From Nansenia antarctica (lineage: Eukaryota; Chordata; Actinopteri; Argentiniformes; Microstomatidae): a stretch of DNA of 64,000 nucleotides. The translations under genes and the position numbers were made by a program. The stretch is taken from NCBI GenBank assembly GCA_963989245.1, contig OZ022346.1, positions 44,673,497-44,737,496 of the forward strand, written 5' to 3'. Shown one piece after another: positions 11,962 through 23,205 of this stretch. Position 1 is the stretch's first letter; each line of letters begins with the position of its first letter. The notes under the pieces were generated by a model. That model was not told where the DNA came from. It saw nothing but the letters and a program-made list of their open reading frames with translations, and made no database searches.

Positions 11962-12850
11962 TGTGTGTGCGTGTGTGTGTGTGTGTGTCTGTGTGTCTGT
12001 GTGTGTACACACACATTACTTAGCCATGACTAAATGCGGCACTGCCTGTGGAAAACTCAACAGCCCTAGTTGCGGGCATCGTGCGCTACCCTCCCCATCC
12101 ACCAGGACGCAACAATAACCACAGAGATGTCATGACATCGGATGACATAGGAGCGTTAGAATGTCCAGAGAGTCCACTTGACCCTGAAGACTCTCCAAAT
12201 TGTGGGGTGATCAACGGAGTACCCCGGAGCTTGAGAGAGAGTTGTCGGTGAATGATCGGTGATGGAGAGACTCTGGAACACTCAAACGGCTCTTTGTTTG
12301 CCCCAATGACTCATTTTCAAGATGTTGTCTGCTGCCAGTTTCAATCCGGAAGCGCATGGCAATTAGTCTGCAAGAGTCCAGACGAACCAGAAAGTCTACT
12401 ACGGCTGTTAAAGGGCCAGGAGCGCATTTTCACACCAACGGCGCAACTTTATTCCGCAAAATGAATATAATAAGAAACGTGATACAGTTAGGAAAACTAG
12501 AATGGAGCACGTCCAGGGACCTATATATAGGCAACTTGCGTTTGACAGACAGGAAATATTACGTGCGAATAACGGAAAAGAATCAAGCATCAAAATTAAA
12601 ATACATACTTTTCAGATTTGATGTTGTTATGGAGAGAAGGCTAAACAAATAGGCCTACGTGTATGGCGACATAGCCTAAGCAGAGAGAGGGATTATGCCA
12701 TTTGATCTTGATGTCCCCCTACATTTCAAGTTCATTGTGATGACCCGAGTTGTATGTATCATATTTCCAAAACTATATGTTTCCTGATACAGACTGATCA
12801 TTTTTTTTAAGCTATCATCACTCAAACTAAGTGATCTTAATAAAGTATGA
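9912..12850. other. Non-coding region upstream of elk3
   Basis: No supported coding exon. At 10514-10870 there is an interspersed-repeat-like segment beginning with a TTTATTAGGATCCCCATTAG motif of the kind common in fish genomes. (TG)n lies at 11044-11190, (CA)n at 11320-11370 with a C-run at 11373-11389, and (TG)n at 11870-12010. The 5' non-coding exon(s) and promoter of elk3 are presumably here or further right, but I cannot place them. Confidence 0.5.
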
Positions 12851-13034
12851 AGAGTTTATAAAACCATGCGTTCACATACCCTGGCTGAAAGACGTCTGTT
12901 TTCTCCTCTGTAGATGTTTTTAGTGAGAGTTCCGTATAATGCGTAACTGCTTTTCCATGCTGATGCCGTCTGGGCTGCGGGGCTCGACACTGTAAGGGGA
13001 TCCGGAGATTTTTTTCTATTTCTTCAGAGCAGGA

Positions 13035-13304
13035 AGTCAGAGCGAACACACGCACACACACACACGCAGGAAGTCGATACAGACACAGACACACACACAC
13101 ACGCGCGCGCACGCACATACATACACGTACACACGCACACGCACACACACGCACGCACACTCAAGCACACACACACCAATATTTCTGATTAAACTCTGCG
13201 GGCTGACTGACGTCACCTTCCTGCCCCACACCGGGAGGAGTTCTTGTTCCTCCCTACACACACACACACACACACACATACACACACGCGCACGCGTGTG
13301 CACA

Positions 13305-13335
<31 letters not shown>

Positions 13336-13369
13336 TCACACACACACACACACACACACACACAAGCGT

Positions 13370-13405
<36 letters not shown>

Positions 13406-13450
13406 GCGTGTGCACACACACACATACACACACACACACACACACACAGA
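13035..13450 (+). repeat. (CA)n / CACACGCG compound microsatellite
   Basis: Alternating purine-pyrimidine runs (CA with CG and TA interruptions) at 13035-13170 and 13253-13450; similar TG/CG runs follow at 13690-13820 and CA at 13913-13958. Such CG-interrupted tracts can adopt Z-DNA. Confidence 0.9.
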
Positions 13451-13707
13451 CGAATCCATTCTAAAGCCCAATTAACAGGGGGCAATTAACAGGTTGACCA
13501 GTTATTCATAGAGCCATGCTAAATATATTATAGGGATAATGCCATAAGGGTTTGATTAATTAATTGTTCTATTGCATTTGAGTAAGGGAGTCTGACATGA
13601 TGACCTGTCTGAGGGAGTCTCCTTCAGACACTGTCATCAGCTTGCGCCAACAGTTTATTGATGTTATTGTCTTCGTAAACCTAAAGAAGTGTGTGTGTGC
13701 AGGCATA

Positions 13708-13744
<37 letters not shown>

Positions 13745-13772
13745 ACGCGTGTGCGCGTGTGTGTGTGTGTGT

Positions 13773-13804
<32 letters not shown>

Positions 13805-13911
13805 ATGTGTGTGTGCGCGTTCAGACCATGTGACTGACAATGTTTTGTGTGCCAGTTTCCTGTCAGTGAAAGGAAACCCCTTCAGGAAACCGGAAAATGG
13901 ATCCACTCCCC

Positions 13912-13961
<50 letters not shown>

Positions 13962-14861
13962 TTTCTGCAGCACATACACACTACATACACATATGCACAC
14001 ACTCTCTCAAACAGACCCAGAAATTGACACCTGAGTGCCTTAATGAGTTGCATCACTTCAGCACTTACAATCATGTTATAATAGCGACACTGTGTGGAAT
14101 GGTATCAGGTTTGGCTTTTCTTCTTCTCCGCTTTTTTGTGTTGCTCCAGTGTAAACAAAAAAAATAAACATGTGAATACCAAAGCATTTGTAATTGCAAC
14201 AGTTTTCTGTGAGAAGTGGTGCATTATCTGACAGAAGTGCAGGGGTGCCAATACTGTTGTCCAGTCCAGTAGTAACCCCCCAATGTATAACGGCCCATGG
14301 TATATTGTATTGTTGTTGTTTCTTCTTAAGTAACTTGTTTGAGATAGGTCACGAATAAACTTCTTCTAGGTTTAAGACTATTTATTGAGGTACAGTTTAC
14401 AAAAACAGCTGATGCTGGTGATGAAGCCTTGCTGGAATGAGAGAGAGAAGAGCTGGAATGACCAAGAGACCGGGGCAGCCCTCTGGCTGGCCTATTTGTA
14501 TGTAAATACAGTTTCAAATAATAGCCTATCACATTTACTGTAGACATGACCCAGGTGTGAAAGAGGGGTTGTTCCCCAGTTAGGTTCCATTTTGAAATGC
14601 AGTCACTCTAGGCTCCATCTTATAATGACCATTTGGCTTTTTAGGAACAAAGAGTCATAAACTGTGGCCTACCCCCCCACAGTTCAGGAGGAACCTTATA
14701 GCAAAAGGCAAACTATGCATTTGATACATTCTATACAGTTTATATGGTTTATGTGCGTGTATGTGTGCCAAAATATACTACAGTATATAGCCTAGAATCA
14801 GGTTCAGAATGGAACATCAACCAGACACCACACCATGTCGACTGCCGTCACGTCCATAGAC

Positions 14862-14937
14862 ATCAGGGCAGGCTAATGAAGGCCAAAATGGCTCAGGCCC
14901 GTCCCCCGATGTCTACCCCCACCAGCCTCCCCCGAGA
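14862..14937. repeat. Short foldback element related to the one at 58.8 kb
   Basis: The ends CATCAGGGCAGGCT and CCACCAGCCTCCCCCGAG are imperfect inverted repeats. They match the ends of the inverted repeat at 58800-58941. Confidence 0.55.
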
Positions 14938-15298
14938 TAGTGCTTCTTGTTGCCTACATTGCATGCACACTGCCCAGAGTATCAGATCTCACCGCTAGGG
15001 AAGTGACTACAATTATTATTACATACATAATTTGCTCAATTGTGAGCCCGGCTGCAATTTTAGCAACCTGGAACGCCACCTGGCTAGTTGTCATTTTGTG
15101 CAAATATTCTAGGCAAACATAGTTGGTGTAATTGGTGTTATCCAGGTCGCCTGCAATTCAGCGGAGCATAGCAGCATAGCAGAATGCTTTATGTGTTTCG
15201 ACATAACATAAGGCTTTATGTGTTTCTACATAACATAAGGCGATGTGAAAATCTGTTGCGCTGCATAGGCCAACTGCAATGAAGACGAGTGTGTGACA

Positions 15299-15460
15299 TT
15301 TATATTTTTGACATTTAGCAGACGCCTTTATCCAAAGCGACTTATAACAACTACATTTGTCCAAAGTATGTGAATCAACTATACGTCAGACATCATAAGA
15401 AAGAAAACATCTATGCTAGGACCAGGGGGCCATTGGCAGTCACAAGGAAGGATTACTTTT
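15299..15460 (+). mobile_element. Teleost SINE-like repeat, copy 1
   Basis: It contains the widespread fish motif TTTAGCAGACGCCTTTATCC followed by AAAGCGACTTA. Further on, ATCTATGCTAGGACCAGG and GCCATTGGCAGTCA are also shared with the copy at 58611-58745 in the same order and spacing. I cannot name the family. Confidence 0.7.
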
Positions 15461-16852
15461 TCATTTTATTTATAAGAGTTATGGTTCACTAACAGGATGA
15501 CTTCAACAAGTAGGCTACAGTACACTATCGTTCATGAGTGTCAATGGAATGCATGCAAGCCTACACTATAGAAGTGTCCACACCTCTGACCTGAAATTTG
15601 TGTTACAGAATGACGAAGGTGAGAAGTTCTGAGAGATGAGACCTTGATGTGAGTCACCAGCACTTCAGGTATTTGTCATTGTATTAGCAATTCTATTTTA
15701 TCAACATAGTAGTATTTAGTAAAAATGGTGTGTTGGTAACAGTGGGCAATCATTTTAAATGTACTGTATTCTATTTTTATTACAGCTTTGATGCCCAGAT
15801 GGGATGGGAAGGAACTACACCGAAGTCCCACTTGATGCTTTATGTACTATAATGATAAATGCATACACACGGACACAACATTATAATTTTTTACCATTCT
15901 ATTATTGTATTGCTCAATTGTATCTTGCCTAATTTTTTTCCACTTCCATTTTGTTTTCTCTTGCTGCTGCAATATCGACTGAAGCCATAAAAATATTACT
16001 CTCTTGTATTTGTATAATGGGATGTAAAAAACTTTTGGCACACATGGCAATAAAAAATCATGAATCTTTAACTATTATTATTATTATTATTATTTAGCAA
16101 TTTAAACATGTCAGCCCAGCAAGTTTGTTTCCAGAGGGTTAGCTAACAACCCCACTGACAGATGACAGGTAGATAATGACAGGTAGTGTAATGGGGGAGT
16201 GGTTGTCTTGAAGGAGTGGTTGTCTGGAAGGAGTGGTTGGGGTGGAGTTAACCAGATATTGTTCCCACCCATTAACTCTGTGATTACTTAGAGGCCGGAT
16301 TTCTCGGCTCAGTGATTTGGAGGGTATCAACATTCAACAATATTTCAATGTATGACACATTATCTGAAAACGTACAATCTACCCTTTCATAATCTGGAAA
16401 AAACAGAAAAATGACGTTGTCAGTCTTGCTGACTTTTTCATCAAACCCTGTCATATATGTCTGTGATCTGAAAAATGTTCACGAGTTGATAACCATTATT
16501 TTAAAATAATATTAATACATATTGCAATATTTATAAATTGACAGTCTCATTCTTACACAATACATTGCACCCGTTTAATCTGACTTAGGCTACTGTTGGT
16601 GAGCTTACTAATTGTACATAAGATATGTTGATGAGAATAAACAAGGGGACATGTCAATCAGAATTTTTATGTTGACAGTGTCAAATGAAAAGGTCATAAA
16701 TGCAGACTAATAAATACACTGTGTAGCCTAACTGTACTATTTAAGAAAAGTAATTGTTTCCACTTAGTAGTCTAAATGTTGAAGAGAGAGATCGGCGGCC
16801 TTCATTTTTGACCCCCAATGTAACTGTTGTCACCCCCTTGAAAATCTATTGG

Positions 16853-17022
16853 CTATGCCCCTGGATTTGAGAGACGCATCCCACTCTTTGAAGAGCGCAG
16901 GTATGTCTTAATTAGTTTAAGACGACTGAAATTACTCTCCGCCTGTGCACTGCTTATGGGAATAGTGAGATAGATCCTATATAAAACTGTGATATTAGGA
17001 AAAGCTCTGTAGGCTTCACTGT
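16853..17022 (-). pseudogene. hAT-superfamily transposase fragment (C-terminal dimerisation domain)
   Basis: The minus-strand frame contains FPNITVLYRIYLTIP followed by AESNFSRLKLIKTYLRSS, the conserved hATC dimerisation region of hAT transposases, near the normal protein end. Only about 55 residues remain. The frame is cut at its upstream side by the TTAA-flanked element that starts at 17027. The fragment cannot encode an active transposase. Confidence 0.82.
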
Positions 17023-17026
17023 TTAA

Positions 17027-18160
17027 CCCTTGTGTGATGTTCACTTTTTGGACCCTTTCGTAATGTTCGGGTCCAGTTGACCCGGGACATCATTGGGGTT
17101 TTAAAAGCACTTGTCCTGACACGGTGCTCCTAGTCCCAAGGGTGACCCGTACAAGGGGGTATACTCAGGGCGCAAGAAAGCCCCAAAATAGCCCATAATA
17201 TTAAAGGGTGCCTCCTGTGGGCACAAACAGGTACTGTACCCAATAATGCACAATAGGTACTGTGTACACATTCAAAAGTACATATCTTTTGTTCTGTGGA
17301 TCTAGGGGGCTGCCCTTTGGAGAGGCTGGAGCAGAGGATGCTTAGTAACAACCCACAAAGTGTCAGACCCCTGGGAATAGGGACCGAACAACAGCATGAT
17401 GAGTAGAAGCGTTTTTACGCACATGATGCCCCTAACTTTGAAAATGCAAAATCCACTATAATAAAGTGTCATAAATCAAACTTATCTAGGAAAAATGTTA
17501 ATGAAACAATGTTTTCATTGCTCTTTATTATTTAGAATTTATATTCTCAATTGAATTTCACATTTATCTAATTATAATCAAAGCTGTAAAGAAAATACAG
17601 GTGATGAACAAGAATAGAAATGAAAGAACCAAACTAAGATTGTTTTTGCCAATAGCTATGAAATACATCTCTCAAAAATGTCTGCAAATGCTGAATCACA
17701 AAACACGAACGGAATGTACACTGTTTTCACTGTCACTGTCGAAATACAGTATTGTCTGAAAAATCCCAAATAATTCTGAGATATCACTGGCTACAATTGT
17801 GTGTTCATGGGTATGCCTATCTACACAACACATGAAGCACAGAATGTGACAGTGCGTGTACCTCAGTGCAAGAAAATGTAAAAATATTTACAATGTTGCA
17901 CTTCATAGGGTAAAAAGTGTGAGAGCAGATGGCTTCTTGGCGTGGGAAAGCCAGAGCAGAGGTGTGTGAGTGAGTGAGTGTCAGTGTGAGTGTGTGTATG
18001 TTTCTGTGTGTCTCTGTGCATTTTTTCCCCACTTTTACATTTTTTCATAGAAAATAAGCCAAGGCCATGGAGTTTCATATTGATAAAATGTATTCTTGTA
18101 CCATTTCTCTTTAAGTAAAAATGTAAAACGGGTCCAGTTGACCCGAACACCACACAAGGG
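17027..18160. mobile_element. piggyBac-like non-autonomous element with TTAA target duplication
   Basis: The left end CCCTTGTGTGATGTTCAC and right end GAACACCACACAAGGG are inverted repeats. Each is flanked directly by TTAA (17023-17026 and 18161-18164), the hallmark of piggyBac insertion. Sub-terminal GGGTCCAGTTGACCCG occurs near both ends and is itself palindromic. Length is about 1.13 kb with no long ORF, so it would need a transposase in trans. Confidence 0.85.
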
Positions 18161-18164
18161 TTAA

Positions 18165-18910
18165 AAAAAAAACTTGTTTAGAGACATGCATGTTGCAGCT
18201 GTAGCACGAACAGCCCTCTTCCCCTTCTCTTTTCGCTTTTGAGCGCCAGATTAATTTGTTTCCCCATTTTCGGTGTGAACAAGGTGAATTGAGAGCTACG
18301 TCAAGGTTGCTTAAGGTACGGTAGCTGAAGATGAACGTCAGAGTTGGTGATTGATCCACTGTGGAAAATGTGTCATGTTATGTGCGCCTGTCGGGGCTTC
18401 TCTCGGGATTATTCCATTTTGAATTGCACTTGCATTAATTAGTTATTCCAATTGCACTTGCATTAATTAGTTAGGCCACATTTTGAGATACAACCAACGG
18501 AGAGGGTTAGGGTTAGGGTTACCTAAGGGTTGTTCTGTGAACACTGATGATACAAGCCTGATCCTCGTTCGAGGAATCACCTGAGGCTTGAATTCCAATC
18601 CCGAGTTAACTGATCGCCTGATTTATTTCAATCGCCGATATACTAATCCACTTTAGTGGAACGGCCCCCCGATCTCCGGTCTCTCCAGCTCTGAGCTGAA
18701 TACACAAAACATCTTTACACACACGCTCGCGCTTCCCGCCTCCTGATTGGCTGCTCTACGCTAAGCAATCCTGGCTCTATCATTGCTCACATTTATTACG
18801 CGAAACATCACTGCAAGTCACAAGTGTTTTAATAAATATTAATTAAATAATTTTTAGTTTTTTGGTATCTAGTAGGTTAGATTTAATTCATTTAGTTAAT
18901 AATTTGATTT
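18165..18910. other. Non-coding spacer between piggyBac-like element and gypsy LTR
   Basis: No coding exon is supported. It includes three tandem TTAGGG-type hexamers at about 18505-18522 and a 25-bp direct repeat (AATTGCACTTGCATTAATTAG) at 18422-18470. Confidence 0.5.
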
Positions 18911-19145
18911 TGTAGTGCCGGAGGAAAAAGGAAAGACGTAGGCAACGTAATGATAACTGTTTAATCAAAACAACAACTTGTACTCTCAGTACAGGACCAG
19001 AAAATGGTTACCAAAACTCGTGTATCTAAACAGGAAGGTGCAACGTTAATAATCCTCCCCTCTGCCCCTAGTGCCAGAACTGGTTCCCTCCCACTACACA
19101 ACCAACAGTAAGAGGAGAACATGAACCCATAATGTAGTCACTACA
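18911..19145 (-). repeat. 3' LTR of the gypsy element (in element orientation)
   Basis: Same 235-bp sequence as the other LTR. The adjoining internal sequence on the minus strand, TGGGGGGGCTGG, is a purine-rich tract suitable for plus-strand priming. Confidence 0.92.
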
Positions 19146-19166
19146 CCAGCCCCCCCAGTGTTCACC

Positions 19167-22100
19167 TCAATATTGGAAATCCTCACGGCGAGGTGGGCGT
19201 ATGGCCCGGCCCCTACGATCGTAGGTAAAGTCAGGAGGTGCGGGAGGAGGTGTGACATCGCCCATCACGTCCTCCTGCAGGGAAGGACGGGGGGCAGCGA
19301 CGACCGGGGGCTCGCGAGCTGCGGGGGGTTGTCGGGGTCGGAGGGGGGAATGGCCAGGGCGCGGCAGGGGAGGTAGGACTGGAGGCCGGCCTCTGCGCGG
19401 TGGCAGGGCCAAGTCCAGGGGCAGTTCAAGGTCCAAGTGGGCCGGTTTGAGGCGATCAACGGACACACACTCAGGCCTACCCCCCATGTCAACCATGAAG
19501 TTCTTGGCTCCGGCCTCGATGACACGGAAAGGCCCGTCATAAGGAGGACGTAGTGGAGTCCTGTGGCCATCATGACGAATGAAAACGAACCTCGCTGAGT
19601 GCAGCTCCGGGGGCACCCTCGAAGTAGGGACACCATGCTGCGTAGTCGGGACCGGGACGAAGGTCCTGGCGCTGTCCAGCAGGGAGGCGCGCTGAGCGGC
19701 GGCGGACCAGGGCTCCGTTGACTTGGGAATGAAGTCACCGGGGACCCGCAGCGGCTGTCCAAACACCAGCTCAGCGGACGACGACTGGAGGTCCTCCTTA
19801 GGCGCTGTCCTGAGCCCCAGCATGACCCACGGCAGCTTGTCAAGCCAGCCGCTGTCCGTGAGGCTGGCTCGAAGGGCGGCCTTCATGGATCGATGGAAAC
19901 GCTCACAGAGCCCGTTCGCCTGCGGGTGATAGGCGGTTGTGCGGTGGAGCTTGACCCCCAGATTCTCCGCCACCGCTGCCCACAGCTCTGAAGTAAACTG
20001 TGAGCCACGGTCAGAGGAGAGATCAGCAGGGGTGCCGTAGCGGGAGACCCACACCGCGATGAACGCCCGGGCCAGGTCGGGGGCTGTCGTTGAGGAGAGC
20101 GGAACTGCCTCCGGCCAGCGAGTCGTCCTGTCCACCATGGTAAAGAGATAGGTGTATCCGTGCGAGGGGGGCAGCGGCCCTACCAGGTCCACGTTTACAT
20201 GATCGAACCTCCGCTCAGGCACAGAGAACTGCTCCAGGGGGGCCTTGACGTGTCGATGCACCTTGGCGCGCTGGCAGGCGATGCACGTGTCAACCCAGGC
20301 CCTCACATCCCTCTTGAGCCCATGCCAGACGAATTTCTCTGACACCAGCCGTGAGGACGGTTTCCTACCAGGGTGAGACAAGCCGTGTATCGCCTCGAAG
20401 GCGGGGCGCCTCCAGTTGGCGGGGACCACCGGTCGTGGCTGACCCATGGAGACGTCGCACAGGAGCGTGGCCCCTGCGTCACCGAAAACCACCTCTTCTA
20501 GGCGCAGTCCTGTGTCCGACAACTTGAGAGCCTGGACGGCGGGGTCGGCGGCCTGGTCTGCAGCCATGCGCGCGTAGTCCAAACCCAGTTGGACCGCACC
20601 AACCACCGCCCTGGAGAGACAATCCGCGACCTGGTTGGACTTCCCAGCAACGTGCTGGATGTCTGTGGTGAACTCGGATATGTAGGCGAGCTGGCGCTGT
20701 TGGCGGTCGGACCACGGCTCCGCCACCTTGGACATGGCGTGCGTGAGTGGCTTGTGGTCCACGTAGGCCGTAAACTCGCGGCCCTCCAGTAAAAAACGGA
20801 AGTGTCTGACAGCAAGCCACAGCCCGAGGAGCTCCCTGTCGAATGTGCTGTACCTTTGCTCTCTGGGAGACAGCTGGCGGCTGAAGAATGCAAGAGGCTG
20901 CCAGGCGTCCCCAACCCACTGTTCGTACACCGCTCCCACAGCAAAGTCAGAGGCGTCCGTGGTGAGAGCAGTGGGTGCCGAGGGCGAGGGGTGGGCCAAC
21001 ATGGCAGCGCGGGCCAGGGCCGCCTTGGTGTCCTGAAAGGCTTTGACACGCTCCGCCGTCCAGTCCACCGGCTGCTTCAGAGTCTTGCCCTTCTGGGCAT
21101 CGTACAGAGGCCGCAGGATGTGAGCGATGTGGTGGAGGAAGCGATAGTAGAAGGTTACCATCCCGATGAACCCCTTGAGCTCGCTGATTGTGCTGGGGCG
21201 CGGGAAAGCAGCGACAGCTTCTACCTTCGAGGGGAGGGGGGTCACCCCCTCTGCGGAGACCCGGTGCCCGAGAAAGTCGATGGCGTTCCGTCCGAACTCA
21301 CACTTCGCCGGATTGACAATCAGCCCATGTTGGCTGAGCCGTGTGAAAAGGGCCCGGAGGTGGGACAGGTGCTCCTCCTCCGTGGTGCTTGCGACGAGGA
21401 TGTCATCCAAGTAGACGAAGAGGAATGGTAGGTCCCGGAGCACCGAGTGCATGAGGCGTTGGAAGGTCTGCGCCGCGTTCTTCAGGCCGAACGGCATCCG
21501 CAGAAACTCGAAGAGCCCAAATGGCGTGATTACGGCCGTCTTAGGGACGTCCTCGGGGTGCACCGGCACCTGATGGTACCCCCGTACCAGGTCCACTTTG
21601 GAGAAGAAGCGTTTGCCTGCCAGGTTCGCTGAAAAGTCCTGGACATGTGGGACCGGGTAGCGGTCAGGCTTGGACGCGTCGTTGAGGCGGCGGTAGTCCC
21701 CACATGGGCGCCACCCGCCGTCTGACTTAGGGACGATGTGCAGGGGAGACGCCCAGGGGCTGCTCGAGCGCCGAACGATGCCCACCTGCTCCATATGCGC
21801 AAACTCCGCCCTGGCGATGGCCAGCTTCTCCGGGTTGAGGCGCCTGGCCCTGGCGTGGAGGGGAGGCCCCTCGGTCTCGATGTGGTGCTCCACTCCGTGT
21901 TTCACCGTGGGCGCGGAGAAGGTGGGCTTGGTAAGGTCGGGGAATTCGGCGAGCAGCCGAAGGTACTGGTCACTTTCGGCGAGCGTATTGGACCACCCGC
22001 TGTAGACCGCCTCCCCCTGCGTACAGGCGAATGAAGCGAAAGTCTGTGAGTTGACCAGGCGCCTGTTCCCCACGTCCACCAACAGGTTGTGGGCGCACAG

Positions 22101-22475
22101 AAAATCCGCACCAAGGAGGGGAAATGTGACAGCCGCTATGACAAAATCCCACGAAAAACATTGCCCTCCGAAGCACACGTCCACCGCCCTAGTGCCGTAA
22201 GAGCAGATAGGTGTGCCGTCTGCGCCTGCCAACTGCGGACCACGCTCCTCCTTCGCCATATCCGATCTCTCTGCCGGAATGATGCTCCACTGGGCACCTG
22301 TGTCACAAAGGAAACTGCGACCAGAGGCGGTGTCTTGTATGAAGAGCAGCCTGTTGGTGACGCCAGCGCTCAGGGCCACTACTGAGCGCCGGCCCCGCCG
22401 TTTCCCGTCGGTCCGAAGGTGCAGGGTGAGCGGCACCGTTTGGCCTTGGCGCCAAAAGTGGCGTGGTAGAAACAA
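19167..22475 (-). CDS. pol: Gypsy Pol polyprotein (protease, reverse transcriptase, RNase H, integrase)
   Basis: A single open frame of 1102 codons. Domains in order: aspartic protease with FLCDTGAQWSIIPA (about residue 55); reverse transcriptase with the YLDDILVAS catalytic box (about residue 355); RNase H starting near ALTTDASDFAVGA (about residue 505); integrase with an HHCC zinc-binding segment (CIACQRAKVH, about residue 735) and the D,D,E core (NVDLVGPL, SSDRGSQFT, ANGLCERFH); then a chromatin-distal C-terminal region rich in proline. The order RT-RNase H-integrase identifies Ty3/gypsy. The ORF ends about 20 bases before the LTR. No stop or frameshift interrupts it, so this copy may be autonomous. 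The first residues precede the protease and are probably reached by frameshift, so the ATG is not a certain start. Confidence 0.95.
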   Translation of the reverse strand: MFLPRHFWRQGQTVPLTLHLRTDGKRRGRRSVVALSAGVTNRLLFIQDTASGRSFLCDTGAQWSIIPAERSDMAKEERGPQLAGADGTPICSYGTRAVDVCFGGQCFSWDFVIAAVTFPLLGADFLCAHNLLVDVGNRRLVNSQTFASFACTQGEAVYSGWSNTLAESDQYLRLLAEFPDLTKPTFSAPTVKHGVEHHIETEGPPLHARARRLNPEKLAIARAEFAHMEQVGIVRRSSSPWASPLHIVPKSDGGWRPCGDYRRLNDASKPDRYPVPHVQDFSANLAGKRFFSKVDLVRGYHQVPVHPEDVPKTAVITPFGLFEFLRMPFGLKNAAQTFQRLMHSVLRDLPFLFVYLDDILVASTTEEEHLSHLRALFTRLSQHGLIVNPAKCEFGRNAIDFLGHRVSAEGVTPLPSKVEAVAAFPRPSTISELKGFIGMVTFYYRFLHHIAHILRPLYDAQKGKTLKQPVDWTAERVKAFQDTKAALARAAMLAHPSPSAPTALTTDASDFAVGAVYEQWVGDAWQPLAFFSRQLSPREQRYSTFDRELLGLWLAVRHFRFLLEGREFTAYVDHKPLTHAMSKVAEPWSDRQQRQLAYISEFTTDIQHVAGKSNQVADCLSRAVVGAVQLGLDYARMAADQAADPAVQALKLSDTGLRLEEVVFGDAGATLLCDVSMGQPRPVVPANWRRPAFEAIHGLSHPGRKPSSRLVSEKFVWHGLKRDVRAWVDTCIACQRAKVHRHVKAPLEQFSVPERRFDHVNVDLVGPLPPSHGYTYLFTMVDRTTRWPEAVPLSSTTAPDLARAFIAVWVSRYGTPADLSSDRGSQFTSELWAAVAENLGVKLHRTTAYHPQANGLCERFHRSMKAALRASLTDSGWLDKLPWVMLGLRTAPKEDLQSSSAELVFGQPLRVPGDFIPKSTEPWSAAAQRASLLDSARTFVPVPTTQHGVPTSRVPPELHSARFVFIRHDGHRTPLRPPYDGPFRVIEAGAKNFMVDMGGRPECVSVDRLKPAHLDLELPLDLALPPRRGRPPVLPPLPRPGHSPLRPRQPPAAREPPVVAAPRPSLQEDVMGDVTPPPAPPDFTYDRRGRAIRPPRREDFQY

Positions 22476-23131
22476 TGGCCCGCAGCGTTACCCTGCTGGC
22501 CAGAAGGTCTGGCGTCATCCTTCGCTCTCCTGCGACGGTCGGGTGGCGGGGCGGCCGCGGGAGCGAGCAGGTCGGGGGACCGTTGAGGCATGGCCAAGAC
22601 GAACCGGTCCGCCTCCCTGGCCAGGGCGCGGGGCTCCATGATGGCGGTGTTGGCCAGCGCCATCCTAACTTGAGCTGGCAATGTGCGCATGAACAGCTCT
22701 GTGAAGAGGATCATGGGGTCTTCTGTACCGAGCAGGTTTAGCATCCTCTCCATGCTCGCAGAAGGCCTCTCGTCACCCAAGTCCGACATGGCAAATAGGC
22801 GACGCACCCTCTCCGCAGTGGACAGTTCAAATGTCTCTAGAAGCAGGGCCTTGAGGCGCTCATATTTGTTCGTCGTCGGGGGAGCAGACAAAAAACCTAC
22901 CACTCGAGCCGCGGTGGAGCTGCCCAACATTGCCACAGCATGGTTGTACCGGTCGTCGTCGTCATCGATGTCACTTTTATTGAAATGTGCCTCTACAATA
23001 GCAAACCATGCAGCAGGCGTTGAGTCCCAGAATTCTGGTAGCTTGAGAGTGGGAGTGTGCGCACCACGCGTTACCCTGACAGGGGATGGTGACGGCTGCC
23101 GCTGGTTTGAACGTCTCCCTCGCCCGGACAT
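22379..23131 (-). CDS. gag: Gypsy Gag polyprotein
   Basis: The ATG at 23129-23131 (MSGRGRRSNQRQ) is chosen because the longer open frame above it runs into the LTR. The product is about 250 residues. The capsid-like region includes TLKLPEFW and AAWFAIVEAHF, typical of Ty3/gypsy Gag in vertebrates and insects. Near the C-terminus, CFYHATFGAKAKRCRSPC is a compact Cys/His nucleocapsid-type motif rather than a classic CCHC knuckle, as in several fish gypsy families I recall. Gag assembles the virus-like particle that packages element RNA. It overlaps pol by 97 bases, with pol in the -1 frame relative to gag, so Pol is probably made by -1 frameshifting. I did not find a canonical XXXYYYZ heptamer in the right phase. 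Confidence 0.88.
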   Translation of the reverse strand: MSGRGRRSNQRQPSPSPVRVTRGAHTPTLKLPEFWDSTPAAWFAIVEAHFNKSDIDDDDDRYNHAVAMLGSSTAARVVGFLSAPPTTNKYERLKALLLETFELSTAERVRRLFAMSDLGDERPSASMERMLNLLGTEDPMILFTELFMRTLPAQVRMALANTAIMEPRALAREADRFVLAMPQRSPDLLAPAAAPPPDRRRRAKDDARPSGQQGNAAGHCFYHATFGAKAKRCRSPCTFGPTGNGGAGAQ

Positions 23132-23205
23132 TTTGCAGGATTGTAATGTTCGTCGCTGGTTTTCGTACACAATTACGTTAACAAAAATCCACGTCGGGTC
23201 ACCAG

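Larger units (their letters stand above)
13820..16850. other. Intergenic region without recognised genes
   Basis: I find no supported coding exon. It contains a short foldback element (14862-14937), two 27-bp direct repeats with CTTTATGTGTTTC at about 15186-15240, a SINE-like repeat (15299-15460), a (TTA)n tract at 16073-16095 and otherwise A/T-rich sequence. Confidence 0.5.

Noticed and set aside
12356..12652. 98-codon open frame upstream of elk3
   Set aside because: No family resemblance, A/T-rich, no splice context; treated as chance.
18505..18522. TTAGGG hexamers as an interstitial telomere (also 63934-63950)
   Set aside because: Only about three units each; within chance expectation for a repeat-rich genome.
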